Shown: one piece after another, positions 45,616 to 58,200 of the stretch
How positions within the stretch are numbered: position 1 is the stretch's first letter
Layout: each line of letters starts with the position of its first letter
Assembly: GCF_000004195.4 (NCBI RefSeq)
Contig: NC_030683.2
Coordinates: 6,286,345 to 6,350,344 of the forward strand
DNA: 64,000 nucleotides
DNA from: Xenopus tropicalis
Lineage: Eukaryota > Chordata > Amphibia > Anura > Pipidae
Reading direction: 5' to 3'
Notes under the pieces: generated by a model
Database searches by the model: none
The model's input: only the letters and a program-made list of their open reading frames with translations
Told to the model about the DNA's origin: nothing
Position numbers and translations under genes: made by a program

Positions 45616-47025
45616 TAGGGGCAGATTTATAGATTTATCGAATGGCACTCTGCAGCTCCAACCCGGCCCAAGGAAAGTCTCCCATAGGGCTCAATGGCAC
45701 TCTGCAGCTCCAACCCGGCCCAAGGAAAGTCTCCCATAGGGCTCAATGGCACTCTGCAGCTCCAACCCGGCCCAAGGAAAGTCTCCCATAGGGCTCAATG
45801 GCACTCTGCAGCTCCAACCCGGCCCAAGGAAAGTCTCCCATAGGGCTCAATGGCACTCTGCAGCTCCAACCCGGCCCAAGGAACCAAGGTCTCTCCCCAC
45901 TCAGGAGCTCCAATGGGCACTCTGCAGCTCCAACCCGGCCCAAGGAAAGTCTCCCATAGGGCTCAATTGGCACTCTGCAGCTCCAACCCGGCCCAAGGAA
46001 GTCTCCCATTAGGGCTCAATGGCCTCTGCAGCTCCAACCCGGCCCAAGGAAAGTCTCCCATAGGGCTCAATGGCACTCTGCAGCTCCAACCCGGCCCAAG
46101 GAAAGCCTCCCATAGGGCTCAATGGCACTCTGCAGCTCCAACCCGGCCCAAGGGAAAGTCTCCCATAGGGCTCAATGGCACTCTGCAGCTCCAACCCGGC
46201 CCAAGGAAAGTCTCCCCATAGGGCTCAATGGCACTCTGCAGCTCCAACCCGGCCCAAGGAAAGTCTCCCATAGGGCTCAATGGCACCTCTGCAGCTCCAA
46301 CCCGGCCCAAGGAAAGTCTCCCATAGGGCTCAATGGCACTCTGCAGCTCCAACCCGGCCCAAGGAAAGTCTCCCATAGGGCTCAATGGCACTCTGCAGCT
46401 CCAACCCGGCCCAAGGAAAGTCTCCGGCCATAGGGCTCAATGGCACTCTGCAGCTCCAACCCGGCCCAAGGAAAGTCTCCCATAGGGCTCAATGGCACTC
46501 TGCAGCTCCAACCCGGCCCAAGGAAAGTCTCCCATAGGGCTCAATGGCACTCTGCAGCTCCAACCCGGCCCAAGGAAAGTCTCCCATAGGGCTCAATGGC
46601 ACTCTGCAGCTCCAACCGGCCCAAGGAAAGTCTCCCATAGGGCTCAATGGCACTCTGCAGCTCCAACCCGGCCCAAGGGAAAGTCTCCCATAGGGCTCAA
46701 TTGGCACTCTGCAGCTCCAACCCGGCCCAAGGAAAGTCTCCCATAGGGCTCAATGGCACTCTGCAGCTCCAACCCGGCCCAAGGAAAGTCTCCCATAGGG
46801 CTCAATGGCACTCTGCAGCTCCAACCTGTCCAAAAGATAGTCACGATACTGAAGCTTGAATCAATTCCAAAACTTTAGATGCAACAAATACGATTTTTTC
46901 GCACAAATTGACTCAAAGCACAAAAAAGTTGCAGAAATTAATGAAAATATTGTGGAAAATACACAAAAAAAAATGAATTTTTCCCATTTGGACCCAATCG
47001 TACGTTGATAAATCTTCCACATAGT
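45616..47025. repeat. 52-bp minisatellite (about 23 copies) inside a family H MITE
   Basis: The unit aatggcactctgcagctcca acccggcccaaggaaagtct cccatagggctc runs from 45641 to about 46828. The left flank ataggggcagatttatag and right flank (aaaagatagtcacgatac to ttggacccaatcgtacgttg) resemble the ends of the family H element at 33195-33620. Overlapping ORFs on both strands are repeat by-products. Confidence 0.92.
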
Positions 47026-47564
47026 AAATACACATATTAATCAGATTCCCTAGAGAGCCAACCGGTGGATCCGCCACACCTCGCAGTTTGAGAGCAATAA
47101 ATCACTTTCCCCACCCGTTCCCAGTGGTTGTACCGATTCCAAAACCACAAATCTCAAGTCAGTATCTATTTGTTCTTAATATATTGTTTAGGAACAGACA
47201 ATCTATTATTCCCATTTGTTACCGCAGACTGGTTTGTTAATGACATTCTGGTATAGTGGTCTCTTCTTTATAGGAGACCAAATGGGCAATAATATTACAT
47301 ATAAAATATATTTGTATAGATAAGGATATGACTCCCTTATGTTGCTTCCCATGGGAACTGTCTCAGGAATATACAAGAACATCTCACATAAAAAGAAACC
47401 AACTTATTTTGCAATGTATGATCCCTCTGATAAGATATCGGGGGTGGCATTAAAATTTGGCACAATGTACAGTGGTTCTTATATCTGTGTGTGGCAAAAG
47501 TGAATGCTTAGGATTAGTCTATTGTCGGTGTTGATAGTCTGGTGTTTTCAGCTAATGGGGATGA
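47026..47564. other. intergenic, no gene seen
   Basis: Nothing recognised. Confidence 0.3.
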
Positions 47565-47841
47565 CTATTAGGCAGGGTCGGACTGGGGGGTGAAGGGCCC
47601 ACCGGGGATCCCGCCCCAGGGGCCCTGCAGGTGCCCGCGCCCCGCCCCCCTAACCCCCCGAGCAGGGCCGCCCACCTGAAGTCCTCCCCTGAGCGCGTAA
47701 ATTTAACGTGTCAGGGGAGGAGAGGTCAGGCAGGGTGAGCATCGGAAAGGGTCGGGTCTGGGCCACTGGGGCCCACTAGAGCCTGAGCCCACTGGGATTT
47801 TTCCTGGTGTCCCGGCTGCCCAGTCCGACCCTGCTATTAGG
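47565..47841. mobile_element. hAT-type MITE with perfect 8-bp target duplication
   Basis: The element is 47573-47833, starting cagggtcggactgggggg and ending cccagtccgaccctg as the inverted terminus. The flanks are ctattagg at 47565-47572 and 47834-47841. The interior is GC-rich and non-coding. Confidence 0.93.
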
Positions 47842-48870
47842 TGTGCGAGAGACCCTGTTTTATTTAAAGAACGGGGGTCCAGCAAAGCCTGATCACACAT
47901 ACAACACATTTGTGGATGGGTATCATGGTTCGAACAAAGAAGGTGACTGAGGACTTCAGAAAAGGTTACAAGACTATCTCCAAAGAGTTTGGACTCCACC
48001 AATCAACAGTCAGACCGATTACATACAAATGGAGGAAATTCAAGACCGTTTTTACCCTACCCATCAGTGGTCGACCATCAAAGATAACTCCAACTGCAAG
48101 GCGTCTAATAGGAACCCAGGGTAACTTCTAAGCAACTGAAGGCCTGTCTCACATTGGCCAATGTTGATTGTTATGAGTCCATCATCAGGAGAACACTGAA
48201 CAGCAATGGTGTATGGCAACGTATTAAGGAGAAAGCCACTGCTCTCCCCCAGAAATACTGCTGACCATCTACAGTTCATGTGGACAAACCGAAAGGACAA
48301 GGAAAGAATGTTTTGGGAACAGATGAAGCCAAAATAGAACTTTTTGATTTAAATGAAGAGCGTTCCATATAGAGAAAGAAAAACACTGCATTCCAGCATA
48401 AGAACTTTATCCCTGTATCTGTAAAACATGGTGGTGGGAGTGTTCTGGTTTGGGCCTGTTTTGCGGCTGCATCTGGGCCTGGACGGCTAGCCATCATTGA
48501 TGGAACAAAGAATTCTGAACTATACTAGAGAATTCTAAAGGAAAATGTCAAGATATTTGTCTGCGAACTGAGTCTCAAGAGACAGCGAGTCATGCAGCGA
48601 GACACCCATCGTAAACACGCAAGTGGTTCTACCAAAGACCAAAGAAGAACTCATTGAATGTTCTGGAATGGCCAAGTCAAAGTCTTGATCTTAATCCAGT
48701 GGAAATGTTGTGAGCGATTCATGTGAGGAACCCACCAACATCCAGGAGCTGAAGCTCTTCTGTATGGAGGAATGGACTTAAATTCCTTACTTTTGCCATA
48801 CACAGATAAGTTATTGGATCATTTGTTTTCAATAAGTACATGACCAAATATATATATTTATATATACATA
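47842..48870 (+). pseudogene. Tc1/mariner transposase pseudogene
   Basis: From ATG 47924 the frame reads MVRTKKVTEDFRKGYKTISK and on through KEFGLHQSTVR to GRPSKI. This is a helix-turn-helix DNA-binding domain with a GRPSK linker, as in Tc1-like transposases. Downstream pieces in shifted frames include TDEAKIELF (first catalytic Asp region), KHGGGSVLVWACFAASGPG, and WPSQSLDLNPVEML (third catalytic region). The usual QDNDPKH second-Asp motif has decayed to RDTHRKH. Several stops and frameshifts break the gene, so it encodes no functional enzyme. The family's normal length is about 340 residues. Terminal repeats were not identified, and the hAT MITE lies just upstream. Confidence 0.88.
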
Positions 48871-48976
48871 TATGTTGAGGTCTGTAATGTTTTATATTTA
48901 TATTGTACTAACTTATTGTACTATATTTGCTCTTGCACCCAGGTATAATCATTGTTAGTGGTGTGCACCAACTGGC

Positions 48977-49007
<31 letters not shown>

Positions 49008-49010
49008 GCT
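48871..49010. repeat. TA-rich stretch and (TA)n microsatellite
   Basis: A degenerate tata stretch lies at about 48845-48875 and a clean TA run at about 48979-49006. Confidence 0.85.
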
Positions 49011-49024
49011 GCAGTACATCCCAC

Positions 49025-49366
49025 TTAAAGGAGAAGGAAAGGTATTTTCACATAGAACGCTATAACTATTCTGCAGAAAGCTTTACCATACCTATGTAAC
49101 CAGCCCTAGAAGCTCCCTCTGTTTGTTTAAGATAGCAGCTGCCATTTTAGCCTGGTCTCCGTAGTTTCCTGCTGCAGCTCTGCCTGCTGGTAGCTCAATA
49201 CAGCACAGTTGGGAGGGGGAGCAGGAGAATTGAGAAAGGAGTAAACTGAGCAGACTCCAGCCTGTGCCCTGAAGGATTTTTCCGAGAGCAGAATGTGCTT
49301 ATGGCTGTATTTACATTGAATTTTCTGATAATGCTTACTTGGTTTTTACCTTTCCTTCTCCTCTAA
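49025..49366. mobile_element. TTAA MITE, full copy (ttaaaggagaaggaaagg ends)
   Basis: It starts ttaaaggagaaggaaaggt and ends acctttccttctcctctaa, inverted termini of about 18 bp. No ORF. It is related to the nested copy at 32005-32412. Confidence 0.88.
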
Positions 49367-51060
49367 GTACCACTCTTGGATACCCCCCCCCCAGGCCACA
49401 AATCTAGTACAGGCGTACATAATTACCATCTGGTTACTTTCTTCATTATCTTCCTATCTGTTAGCCGACAGTGAGAGGGGAATAATGGGAAGACTATGTC
49501 CTTTAGCCATAATAATTAGAGGGTGATTATGGGAATACTGTATCAGTTTGCTATAATAACGAGGGGACTAAGTGAGAACAGTCTCCTATCCAAAGTGTGT
49601 TTATGGGTAAACCGTATATATTGTGTTCGAATCCCCCAGCAGTATAAGTAATATTTCCATTACATTGTATTTATTGAATCTCTGTATATGTTATTCTGTG
49701 CAAGCCCTCAACTGAGTGTGTAAGATTGCTTATAACACTTTTCCATGCACTTTTGCAATGTTTTTGTTTAAATTTTTTTTTTATTTCAAGATAAAAGCAG
49801 TTATATGAGTCTGAAACAGCAGCGCCACCTGCTGGCCAATGTGGCTAACTGGCTTCAACTTGCAGAAAATTAATTTTCTGAGCAAAGGAACATCTTAGAA
49901 CTAGCAGAGAAATGTCACTTTTCATTTCTCACTAACTTCATTGTCACGAGAGCAGGTATTTGTGTCAGCCTCCCCTTTGCGTTTAAAGGTTTGGTCTAAA
50001 ATATTAAACATGCTATCACCGTATCATTTGTTTATAGAGATAACCTTCGTCTGCACAGAGACAGATTAACATCTAATCTATTGTGTACTGCTCAACAACC
50101 TACCCATGTAGTATACACACACATACCTGCCCTGTCACATATCTTCAACTAGCAATAAAGAACTGACATGAGAATAATACAGCCCCACCTGCTGGATGGA
50201 GGTAGCACAGCGGGAAATATACATTTCTGCTTTCCTAATAGACCCCATATTTTCAAGTTGAACAGCTTGGGTCTGATTTGAGGAATAATAGGGTATTGAT
50301 CAAATATATATGATATAAATATATCGCACATTGTAGGAGAGGAATGTAAAGCCGCCACTAACCCAAACCCTGCTCCTATTTTTCCATCCTGGGGCCTGTT
50401 CTTTAGTCCAACCCTGCCCTGAGGGTGCAAGCATAATGTACATACATAGATCCCCGGGGGAAGCACATGATTGGTACATGAGTATTTATCTTAGAACACA
50501 CTGTGAGCCAACTATGTCCATACACTACTCCTGTCTCAGCAGTATCATTAGTCTGTCATTTGTAGGTTCATACTCTTGTATTTTCATACACTGGGTTAGT
50601 GCAATAATAAGTGCAGGTTTGGCAATGTGTGATGCAGATCTGCCCCCTTCTGGCAAGTATCACATACTGCATGGTTATCCGATAAAGAATATAAATATTA
50701 TGGGTAATACAGAAAAAAATTATAAAATTGCTATTTCCCAATGGCATTACATCCATAAGGACTATATCATTTTTATATGTATATTTTTATATCATATATA
50801 TATATATATATCTATACATAGGATATTTAGGATTCTGTAAGTACTCATTCAGCATCTAGAGTCCTACACATATTATGTGACAACTTGGTAAAGCTAAATA
50901 TGTAACTGGTTTATATAAGAGCAGATTTACAGTGCCAATATCAATCTTGAAAATCAGTCTCAGTGGTCCTAGGGTTAACTGTCTATGCAGGCAGTGCATT
51001 GACATTAATAGTAGCTGACTCTCTAATTTTCAAAGAGTCTAATAACATAAAGGGCAGCTT
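49367..51060. other. intergenic, no gene seen
   Basis: AT-rich unique sequence with a TA run near 50793-50811. Short ORFs (50149-50466 and 50436-50840) lack recognisable features. Confidence 0.35.
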
Positions 51061-51064
51061 TATT

Positions 51065-53065
51065 AGCTGACCCTAGTGTATGTGTGAATGTGATAGGGAC
51101 CTTATATTGTAAACTCCACTGCGGCAGGGACTGATGGGAATGTGATAGGGACCTTAGATTGTAAGCTCACTGGGGCAGGGACTGATGGGAATGTGATAGG
51201 GACCTTATATTGTAAGCTCACTGGGGCAGGGACTGATGGGAATGTGATAGGGACCTTAGATTGTAAGCTCACTGGGGCAGGGACTGATGGGAATGTGATA
51301 GGGACCTTAGATTGTAAGCTCACTGGGGCAGGGACTGATGGGAATGTGATAGGGACCTTATATTGTAAACTCCACTGCGGCAGGGACTGATGGGAATGTG
51401 ATAGGGACCTTAGATTGTAAGCTCACTGGGGCAGGGACTGATGGGAATGGGATAGGAACCTTAGATTGTAAGCTCCACTGGGGCAGGGACTGATGGGAAT
51501 GTGATAGGGACCTTAGATTGTAAGCTCACTGGGGCAGGGGCTAATGGGAATGTGATATGGACCTTAGATTGTAAGCTCACTGGGACAGGGACTGATGGGA
51601 ATGTGATATGGACCTTAGATTGTAAGCTCCACTGGGGCAGGGACTGATGGGAATGGGATAGGGACCTTAGATTGTAAGCTCACTGGGGCAGGGACTGATG
51701 GGAATGTGATAGGGACCTTAGATTGTAAGCTCACTGGGGCAGGGGCTAATGGGAATGTGATATGGACCTTAGATTGTAAGCTCACTGGGACAGGGACTGA
51801 TGGGAATGTGATATGGACCTTAGATTGTAAGCTCCACTGGGGCAGGGACTGATGGGAATGGGATAGGGACCTTAGATTGTAAGCTCACTGGGGCAGGGAC
51901 TGATGGGAATGGGATAGGAACCTTAGATTGTAAGCTCCACTGGGGCAGGGACTGATGGGAATGTGATAGGGACCTTAGATTGTAAGCTCACTGGGGCAGG
52001 GGCTAATGGGAATGTGATATGGACCTTAGATTGTAAGCTCACTGGGACAGGGACTGATGGGAATGTGATATGGACCTTAGATTGTAAGCTCCACTGGGGC
52101 AGGGACTGATGGGAATGGGATAGGGACCTTAGATTGTAAGCTCACTGGGGCAGGGACTGATGGGAATGTGATAGGGACCTTAGATTGTAAGCTCACTGGG
52201 GCAGGGGCTAATGGGAATGTGATATGGACCTTAGATTGTAAGCTCACTGGGACAGGGACTGATGGGAATGTGATATGGACCTTAGATTGTAAGCTCCACT
52301 GGGGCAGGGACTGATGGGAATGGGATAGGGACCTTAGATTGTAAGCTCACTGGGGCAGGGACTGATGGGAATGGGATAGGGACCTTAGATTGTAAGCTCA
52401 CTGGGGCAGGGACTGATGGGAATGTGATAGGGACCTTAGATTGTAAGCTCACTGGGGCAGGGGCTAATGGGAATGTGATATGGACCTTAGATTGTAAGCT
52501 CACTGGGACAGGGACTGATGGGAATGTGATATGGACCTTAGATTGTAAGCTCCACTGGGGCAGGGACTGATGGGAATGGGATAGGGACCTTAGATTGTAA
52601 GCTCACTGGGGCAGGGACTGATGGGAATGTGATAGGGACCTTAGATTGTAAGCTCACTAGGGCAGGGACTGATGGGAATGGAGTAGGGACCTTAAATTGT
52701 AAGCTCACTGGGGCAGGGACTGATGGGAATGTGATAGGGACCTTAGATTGTAAGCTCACTGGGGCAGGGACTGATGGGAATGGGATAGAGGCCTTAGATT
52801 GTAAGCTCACTGGGGCAGGGACTGATGGGAATGAGATAGGCACTTTAGACTGTAAGCTCACTGGGGCAGGGACTGATGGGAATGGGATAGGCACTTTAGA
52901 CTGTAAGCTCACTGGGGCAGGGACTGATGGGAATGTGATAGGGACCTTAGATTGTAAGCTCACTGGGGCAGGGGCTGATGGGAATGGGATAGGGACCTTA
53001 GATTGTAAGCTCACTGGGGCAGGGGCTGATGGGAATGTGATAGGGACCTTAGATTGTAAGCTCCA
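51065..53065. repeat. 51-bp minisatellite, about 39 copies, with higher-order structure
   Basis: The unit is gatgggaatgtgatagggac cttagattgtaagctcactg gggcagggact. Marked variants (ctaatgggaatgtgatatgg) lie at 51541, 51746, 52003, 52208 and 52464, alternately about 205 and 257 apart. This gives a 462-bp higher-order repeat of nine units. A period of 51 keeps frame, so ORFs with a 17-residue unit appear on both strands; they are not genes. Confidence 0.95.
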
Positions 53066-53439
53066 CTCAAGCTCCAGGCCAGCTGATTCCCCCGCTCTGT
53101 TTATCACCGTAGCCGACAATACTCTCGGAACAAGGTCGCTATCCCTTTAAGACTGTGAGGCATTTAAAGCATGAGGTGCGTGTGAGAGTGATGCAGACTC
53201 TCTAAATCCGCAGTGTGAAATTCTGGGAAGCAGCGAGTGTCCCGTCAGTGAGATAGGGATGATTGGGGGCTGTGAGTGTGTGCGAGTGCCAGGGCGCCGC
53301 CGGCTTCATCAGCACAAGCATCTTCTTCTTTGTTCTCCCCTAAAATCAATATATTTCCTGCCCCACTGGCTGCTGCTATTTATAAGGGTTTTATCCTGAG
53401 CTTTTCCCCCGAGGCCGCTGCTCAGGTTGCCTTCAGCAG
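53066..53439. other. intergenic, CpG-containing unique sequence
   Basis: No gene. The stretch 53085-53300 has scattered CpG, including gccagggcgccgccggcttc, unlike the AT-rich background. Confidence 0.4.
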
Positions 53440-53583
53440 GTACCTTGGACCCTAGCAACCAAATAGCTGCTGAAACTCCTGACTGGAGAAGCTGCTGAAC
53501 TGAAAATGAAATAATAAAAAATGAAGACCAACTGCAAATTGTCTCACAGTAAACGTTAATGCAAAGGTGAACATCCCCTTTAA
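53440..53583. mobile_element. family D fragment
   Basis: It carries ggaccctagcaaccaaatag and gcaaaggtgaacatcccctt, ending at TTAA 53580-53583. Confidence 0.75.
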
Positions 53584-54040
53584 TGCTAATGCGACTATAT
53601 TGCCAAGCGGCTGCTCCCTAAAAGCCCCTTTGCCAGTAACAAGGTTTAGTCTTTGGGAAATGCTTCTGCCGCAGAGCCGAGCCGCCCCCACGCCACCCTC
53701 CCATTTTGGCTCGGACGGGGGGGCACTAAAAATAGAAGTGAATATTCACCATTATCCTGTTACATCGGTGTCTCGGGTTACAGGCAGGGACAAAGCTCTC
53801 CCAGCATCCCAAGGGCACCCAGGAATAATGGCTGCAGCGCCGGCGCCACCGGCAATAGGTATAAACGCTTACTGTGATTGGTGCAGCTCCATGCTGTTGG
53901 ACCCCACTGTTACATACTTAAAGGCTCCCCTAATTTGGGATAAAGATATTTTTCATGAAACTGTGCCTCACTGGGCCCCACAGCATTCCCGGGATGTGCT
54001 TTCCCTATAGTTATACCCCCATATTGTACGGTTCTACGTC
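53584..54040. other. intergenic unique block with a MEF2-type site
   Basis: It is non-repetitive and GC-rich in part. A perfect MEF2 consensus, ctaaaaatag, lies at 53726-53735. BAG3 is highly expressed in muscle, so an enhancer is conceivable, but one short match is weak evidence. A 147-codon ORF (53567-54010) has no recognised domain. Confidence 0.35.
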
Positions 54041-54440
54041 AGGTCCAGACTAGGATTTGAAATAGGCCCTGGCATTTTAAGAGCACAGAGGCCCAAGCAG
54101 CCCAAACCAATAAATAGTGTCTGTGCTATGGTGGGGGCCCCCAAACTTTTTTTTTTTATCCAAGAGCCACATTCAAATGTCAAAAAAAATGTACCTGGGG
54201 GTAACAAATAAGGGCTGTGATTGGCTATTTGGCCCCTATAGTGACTGACAGCCTATAGGAGCCTCTGGCAGTACATCTGCTTTTTATGTAACATACATCT
54301 ATGCCAGGAATTCAGAAATAAGCCCCTACTTTGAGACCACTGGGAATAATATCCAAGGGCCGGGGTCTACTGGTCTGTGGGGTCTTACAGTAGCCCCTCT
54401 GGCTTTTGCCAGAATCCACAGATTGCTAGTCCAGGCCTCT
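54041..54440. mobile_element. probable MITE with weak inverted ends
   Basis: The left tccagactaggatttgaaat and right ttgctagtccaggcc are imperfect inverted ends. Inside lies a remnant of the repeat seen at 33030-33200 (ccaagagccacattcaaatg). Confidence 0.45.
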
Positions 54441-55129
54441 CTACTGTCACCATGATGGACCTTTCAATTAGGACACTTGCAAAAATGGGCTGATCTAATT
54501 CGTTTGGCCCACAGGCTAACAATTTGTTCATACTGCAGGCCTATGGAGACCTGTGGGGAGAGGAATACATCTGATAATCAAGCAGCTATCGATATGCCAG
54601 TAAGCTGCCAACTTGTTCTGGAGGGGCCTAGGGTGCAGCTTTGATTGGCCAGCTGTTCTCTGACATTTATACCCCCCCCCCATTAACCCATAGGGGTATA
54701 GGGTGGTCACCCTTGAACCAGCTTTAATTAACCTAGTTTATGGAATAACTGTTTAAAGTGTGCCCTCACAATAGCATTTCAATTTACTTTGTTTACTTTC
54801 CCTTTAAAGTACATTTGGTTGGACTGAGCAAGAGGATTCCTGGGGCAGGACGCAGCCTGTGCCGGTGTCAGTGCGTGTGATTTACTGGTACCACCGAGCA
54901 GCAGCCATTTGTGTGTATGTTTGTCAGATCTTCGGAATGTGTCTGTGAGCTGCCATGTGGGAAATGCGTTGTCTCACCCTTCTCTACCCATCATCCTCTC
55001 TGTCTCTTGCTCATACATCAGTACTGCTCTCTCCTTATTATCCTGCTAATTTAACCACTTTTAGAACTTATATATTAAAAGACTTTAGGTGGGATGGAAC
55101 GTCTGTAAATAAATATTTTTTCATTTAAT
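54441..55129. other. intergenic, no gene seen
   Basis: Nothing recognised. Confidence 0.3.
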
Positions 55130-56330
55130 CTCTTTGATATTGGACATAAGACCCTTATTGGGGCAGAACAGCCCTATTGGGTTTATTTCATGGTTAAATG
55201 ATTCCCTTTTCTCTGTAATAATAAAACAGTACCTGTACTTGATCCCAACTAAGATATAATTACCCCTTATTGGGGCAGAACAGCCCTATTGGGTTTATTT
55301 AATGGTTAAATGATTCCCTTTTCTCTGTAATAATAAAACAGTACCTGTACTTGATCCCAACTAAGATATAATTACCCCTTATTGGGGCAGAACAGCCCTA
55401 TTGGGTTTATTTAATGGTTAAATGATTCCCTTTTCTCTGTAATAATAAAACAGTACCTGTACTTGATCCCAACTAAGATATAATTACCCCTTATTGGGGC
55501 AGAACAGCCCTATTGGGTTTATTTCATGGTTAAATGATTCCCTTTTCTCTGTAATAATAAAACAGTACCTGTACTTGATCCCAACTAAGATATAATTACC
55601 CCTTATTGGGGCAGAACAGCCCTATTGGGTTTATTTAATGGTTAAATGATTCCACTTTCTCTGTAATAATAAAACAGTACCTGTACTTGATCCCAACTAA
55701 GATATAATTACCCCTTATTGGGGCAGAACAGCCCTATTGGGTTTATTTCATGGTTAAATGATTCCCTTTTCTCTGTAATAATAAAACAGTACCTGTACTT
55801 GATCCCAACTAAGATATAATTACCCCTTATTGGGGCAGAACAGCCCTATTGGGTTTATTTAATGGTTAAATGATTCCCTTTTCTCTGTAATAATAAAACA
55901 GTACCTGTACTTGATCCCAACTAAGATATAATTACCCCTTATTGGGGCAGAACAGCCCTATTGGGTTTATTTCATGGTTAAATGATTCCCTTTTCTCTGT
56001 AATAATAAAACAGTACCTGTACTTGATCCCAACTAAGATATAATTACCCCTTATTGGGGCAGAACAGCCCTATTGCGTTTATTTAATGGTTAAATGATTC
56101 CCTTTTCTCTGTAATAATAAAACAGTACCTGTACTTGATCCCAACTAAGATATAATTACCCCTTATTGGGGCAGAACAGCCCTATTGGGTTTATTTAATG
56201 GTTAAATGATTCCCTTTTCTCTGTAATAATAAAACAGTACCTGTACTTGATCCCAACTAAGATATAATTACCCCTTATTGGGGCAGAACAGCCCTATTGG
56301 GTTTATTACATGGTTAAATGATTCCCTTTC
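55130..56330 (-). mobile_element. 112-bp-array MITE, inverted copy (about 10 units)
   Basis: This is the reverse complement of the array at 13775-14972, with unit words ggggcagaacagccctattg and aataataaaacagtacctgt and 112-bp spacing. Neither family terminus is clear; the array stops at ttccctttccctatgg. Confidence 0.93.
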
Positions 56331-56752
56331 CCTATGGATTTACCTTCCCCTTGTACATACAGCTAACCCTATCCAACTGGGTACAAGGGCACCACTAGCA
56401 TCACCGATATGGCAGCCGAAAATGCATTCGGAAACCAGGGGTGCACGTTTCAAAGGGTTTCCATTGCAATGAGCTTCCTTTACACACGGCGAAGGAAATG
56501 CCAGCAGCCCCGTAAATACCCGTATATTACATATACATATAAATAGAATCCGTTCCAGTGACCTTGGGTGGGACACACTCTGCTTGTGATAAACAGAAAG
56601 CTGCTGGCTCCTTGCTGAGCTCTGGGGTTTAGATGCATCATTACTCCCTATTAATGGCAAGTACGCTTTTGCATCAGCTACTTTAGGGATCAGATATTGT
56701 TAACCCACAACTCCCAGCACGCTCGGATGATGATGGGCAAACAAAATACCTT
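56331..56752. other. intergenic, no gene seen
   Basis: Nothing recognised. Confidence 0.3.
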
Positions 56753-57151
56753 TAAATTAACTTTTATTATGCTGCCCAGAGTGCTGTTCTGAGACAATTT
56801 GCAATTGCCCTTTATTTATTATTTGCAGTTTTTGAATTACCTAGCATTTCAGTTTGGCATTTTAGCAGCTATCTGGTTGCTAGGGTCCAGTTTAACCTAA
56901 CAACCAGGCAGCAGTTTGAAAGAGAGACAGGTATATTAATAGAGGAGGGCCAAGATAGAAGGACAAGTATTAAAAAGTAACAATAACAATAAAACTGGAG
57001 CCTCACGGAGCAATAGGTTTTGGCTGTGACCCCCATTGAAAACTGGAATGAGGCATAAGAGGTAGGCAAATAATTAAAAAACAATAAGACCAATTGAAAA
57101 GTTGCTAAGAATAGGCCATTCTATAACACACTGAAGGTGAACCACCCCTTC
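56753..57151. mobile_element. family D copy 9
   Basis: It starts ttaaattaacttttattatg and carries tatctggttgctagggtcca and accaattgaaaagttgc, ending gaaggtgaaccacccctt. Confidence 0.8.
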
Positions 57152-57817
57152 ACATAATATCCAGAATAAATGCATTTTATTTCCCAGCCGGATGAAGAAG
57201 CACCAGTCTCCGAAACAGCAAGTTTCATTTCTTCATTTTATTTTAAAATAAAACTGTTAAAGTCGTATTCACACATATAAATATTCCTATCTCACACGTT
57301 ACAGGGTGACTTAAAGTGCCGGTAACACTTGTACGGCAGGGGTCTGGCTGTCCCCGCAAATGATAACCGTAATAAAATACATTTGTAGGGCTTATTTACA
57401 GACATGTATGCCAAACTACCCAAGTGCAGTAGCTAATAGGAACCAATCAGGTCTTTGCTGTATTGTCCCAGCATGCAGTGGGCTCTTCAGACCAAATTGG
57501 TTGCTATGGGTAACTGCACTAGTCTAGTTTAAAACTTATATCAAAAACTTTAAGTTCTGCTATTGGATTTGGGTCTAAGTTCTGTAAAGAGATTGTATTT
57601 GTGTTTATAGGGAGATATGGGCATGGGCCTGAGCAAAGCTGCCCCTTTAGTACCGCTCTCATGAGACATCGGGCGGCTTGGCCACTCTCTGTAGCCTCAG
57701 CCATGCATAAGATGTTGTGGGGGGAAGGTTTGCCCTACGGTGTTGATTATGTTAATAAAGGCAACTTAAGGCATAAGGACATGTATGGCAGATTTCAACT
57801 TAGAAAACAAGGCTCAA
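57152..57817. other. intergenic, no gene seen
   Basis: Nothing coding is recognised. The stretch 57420-57520 has a short imperfect inverted repeat (ccaatcaggt, then attggttgctatggg). Confidence 0.3.
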
Positions 57818-58200
57818 AGAAACAGTTCAGTGTAAAAATGAAACAGGTAAAGGCAAAGTAACAAATATATTAATTAAGCAAAAATAAATGTAATCTATAA
57901 AGGCTGGAGTGGACAGATGTCTAACATAATAGCCAGAACACTACTTCCTGCTTTCAGCTCTCTAACCTCTTAGTTAGTCAGTGTCTTTAGAGGGGGGGAG
58001 GCATATGGGACATAACTGTCAGTTAGTTTGTGGGCACGCAGGTCAGATTCAGAAGCAAACTAACTGGCAGTTATGTCCCATGTGCCCCCTCTAGTCACTG
58101 ATTGGTTACTGACTGCTAACAGCTTAGAGAGCTGTAAAGGAGCAAGTAGAGTTCTGGCTATTATGTTAGACATCTGCTCACTCCAGCCTTTATATATTAC
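57818..58200. mobile_element. foldback MITE family C, third copy
   Basis: The left arm ataaaggctggagtggacag and right arm atctgctcactccagccttt enclose the family interior. It resembles 18114-18475. Confidence 0.82.

Noticed and set aside
49618..49640. gttcgaatccccc resembles a tRNA T-arm
   Set aside because: No acceptor stem, D-arm or anticodon arm can be fitted upstream, so it is a chance match.
51102..53150. Repetitive ORFs on both strands (17-residue unit) that might be a repeat protein
   Set aside because: The 51-bp period keeps frame by arithmetic. Both strands are open and the array shows higher-order satellite structure.
53567..54010. 147-codon plus-strand ORF
   Set aside because: It begins in a family D MITE end and shows no conserved protein features, so it is probably chance.
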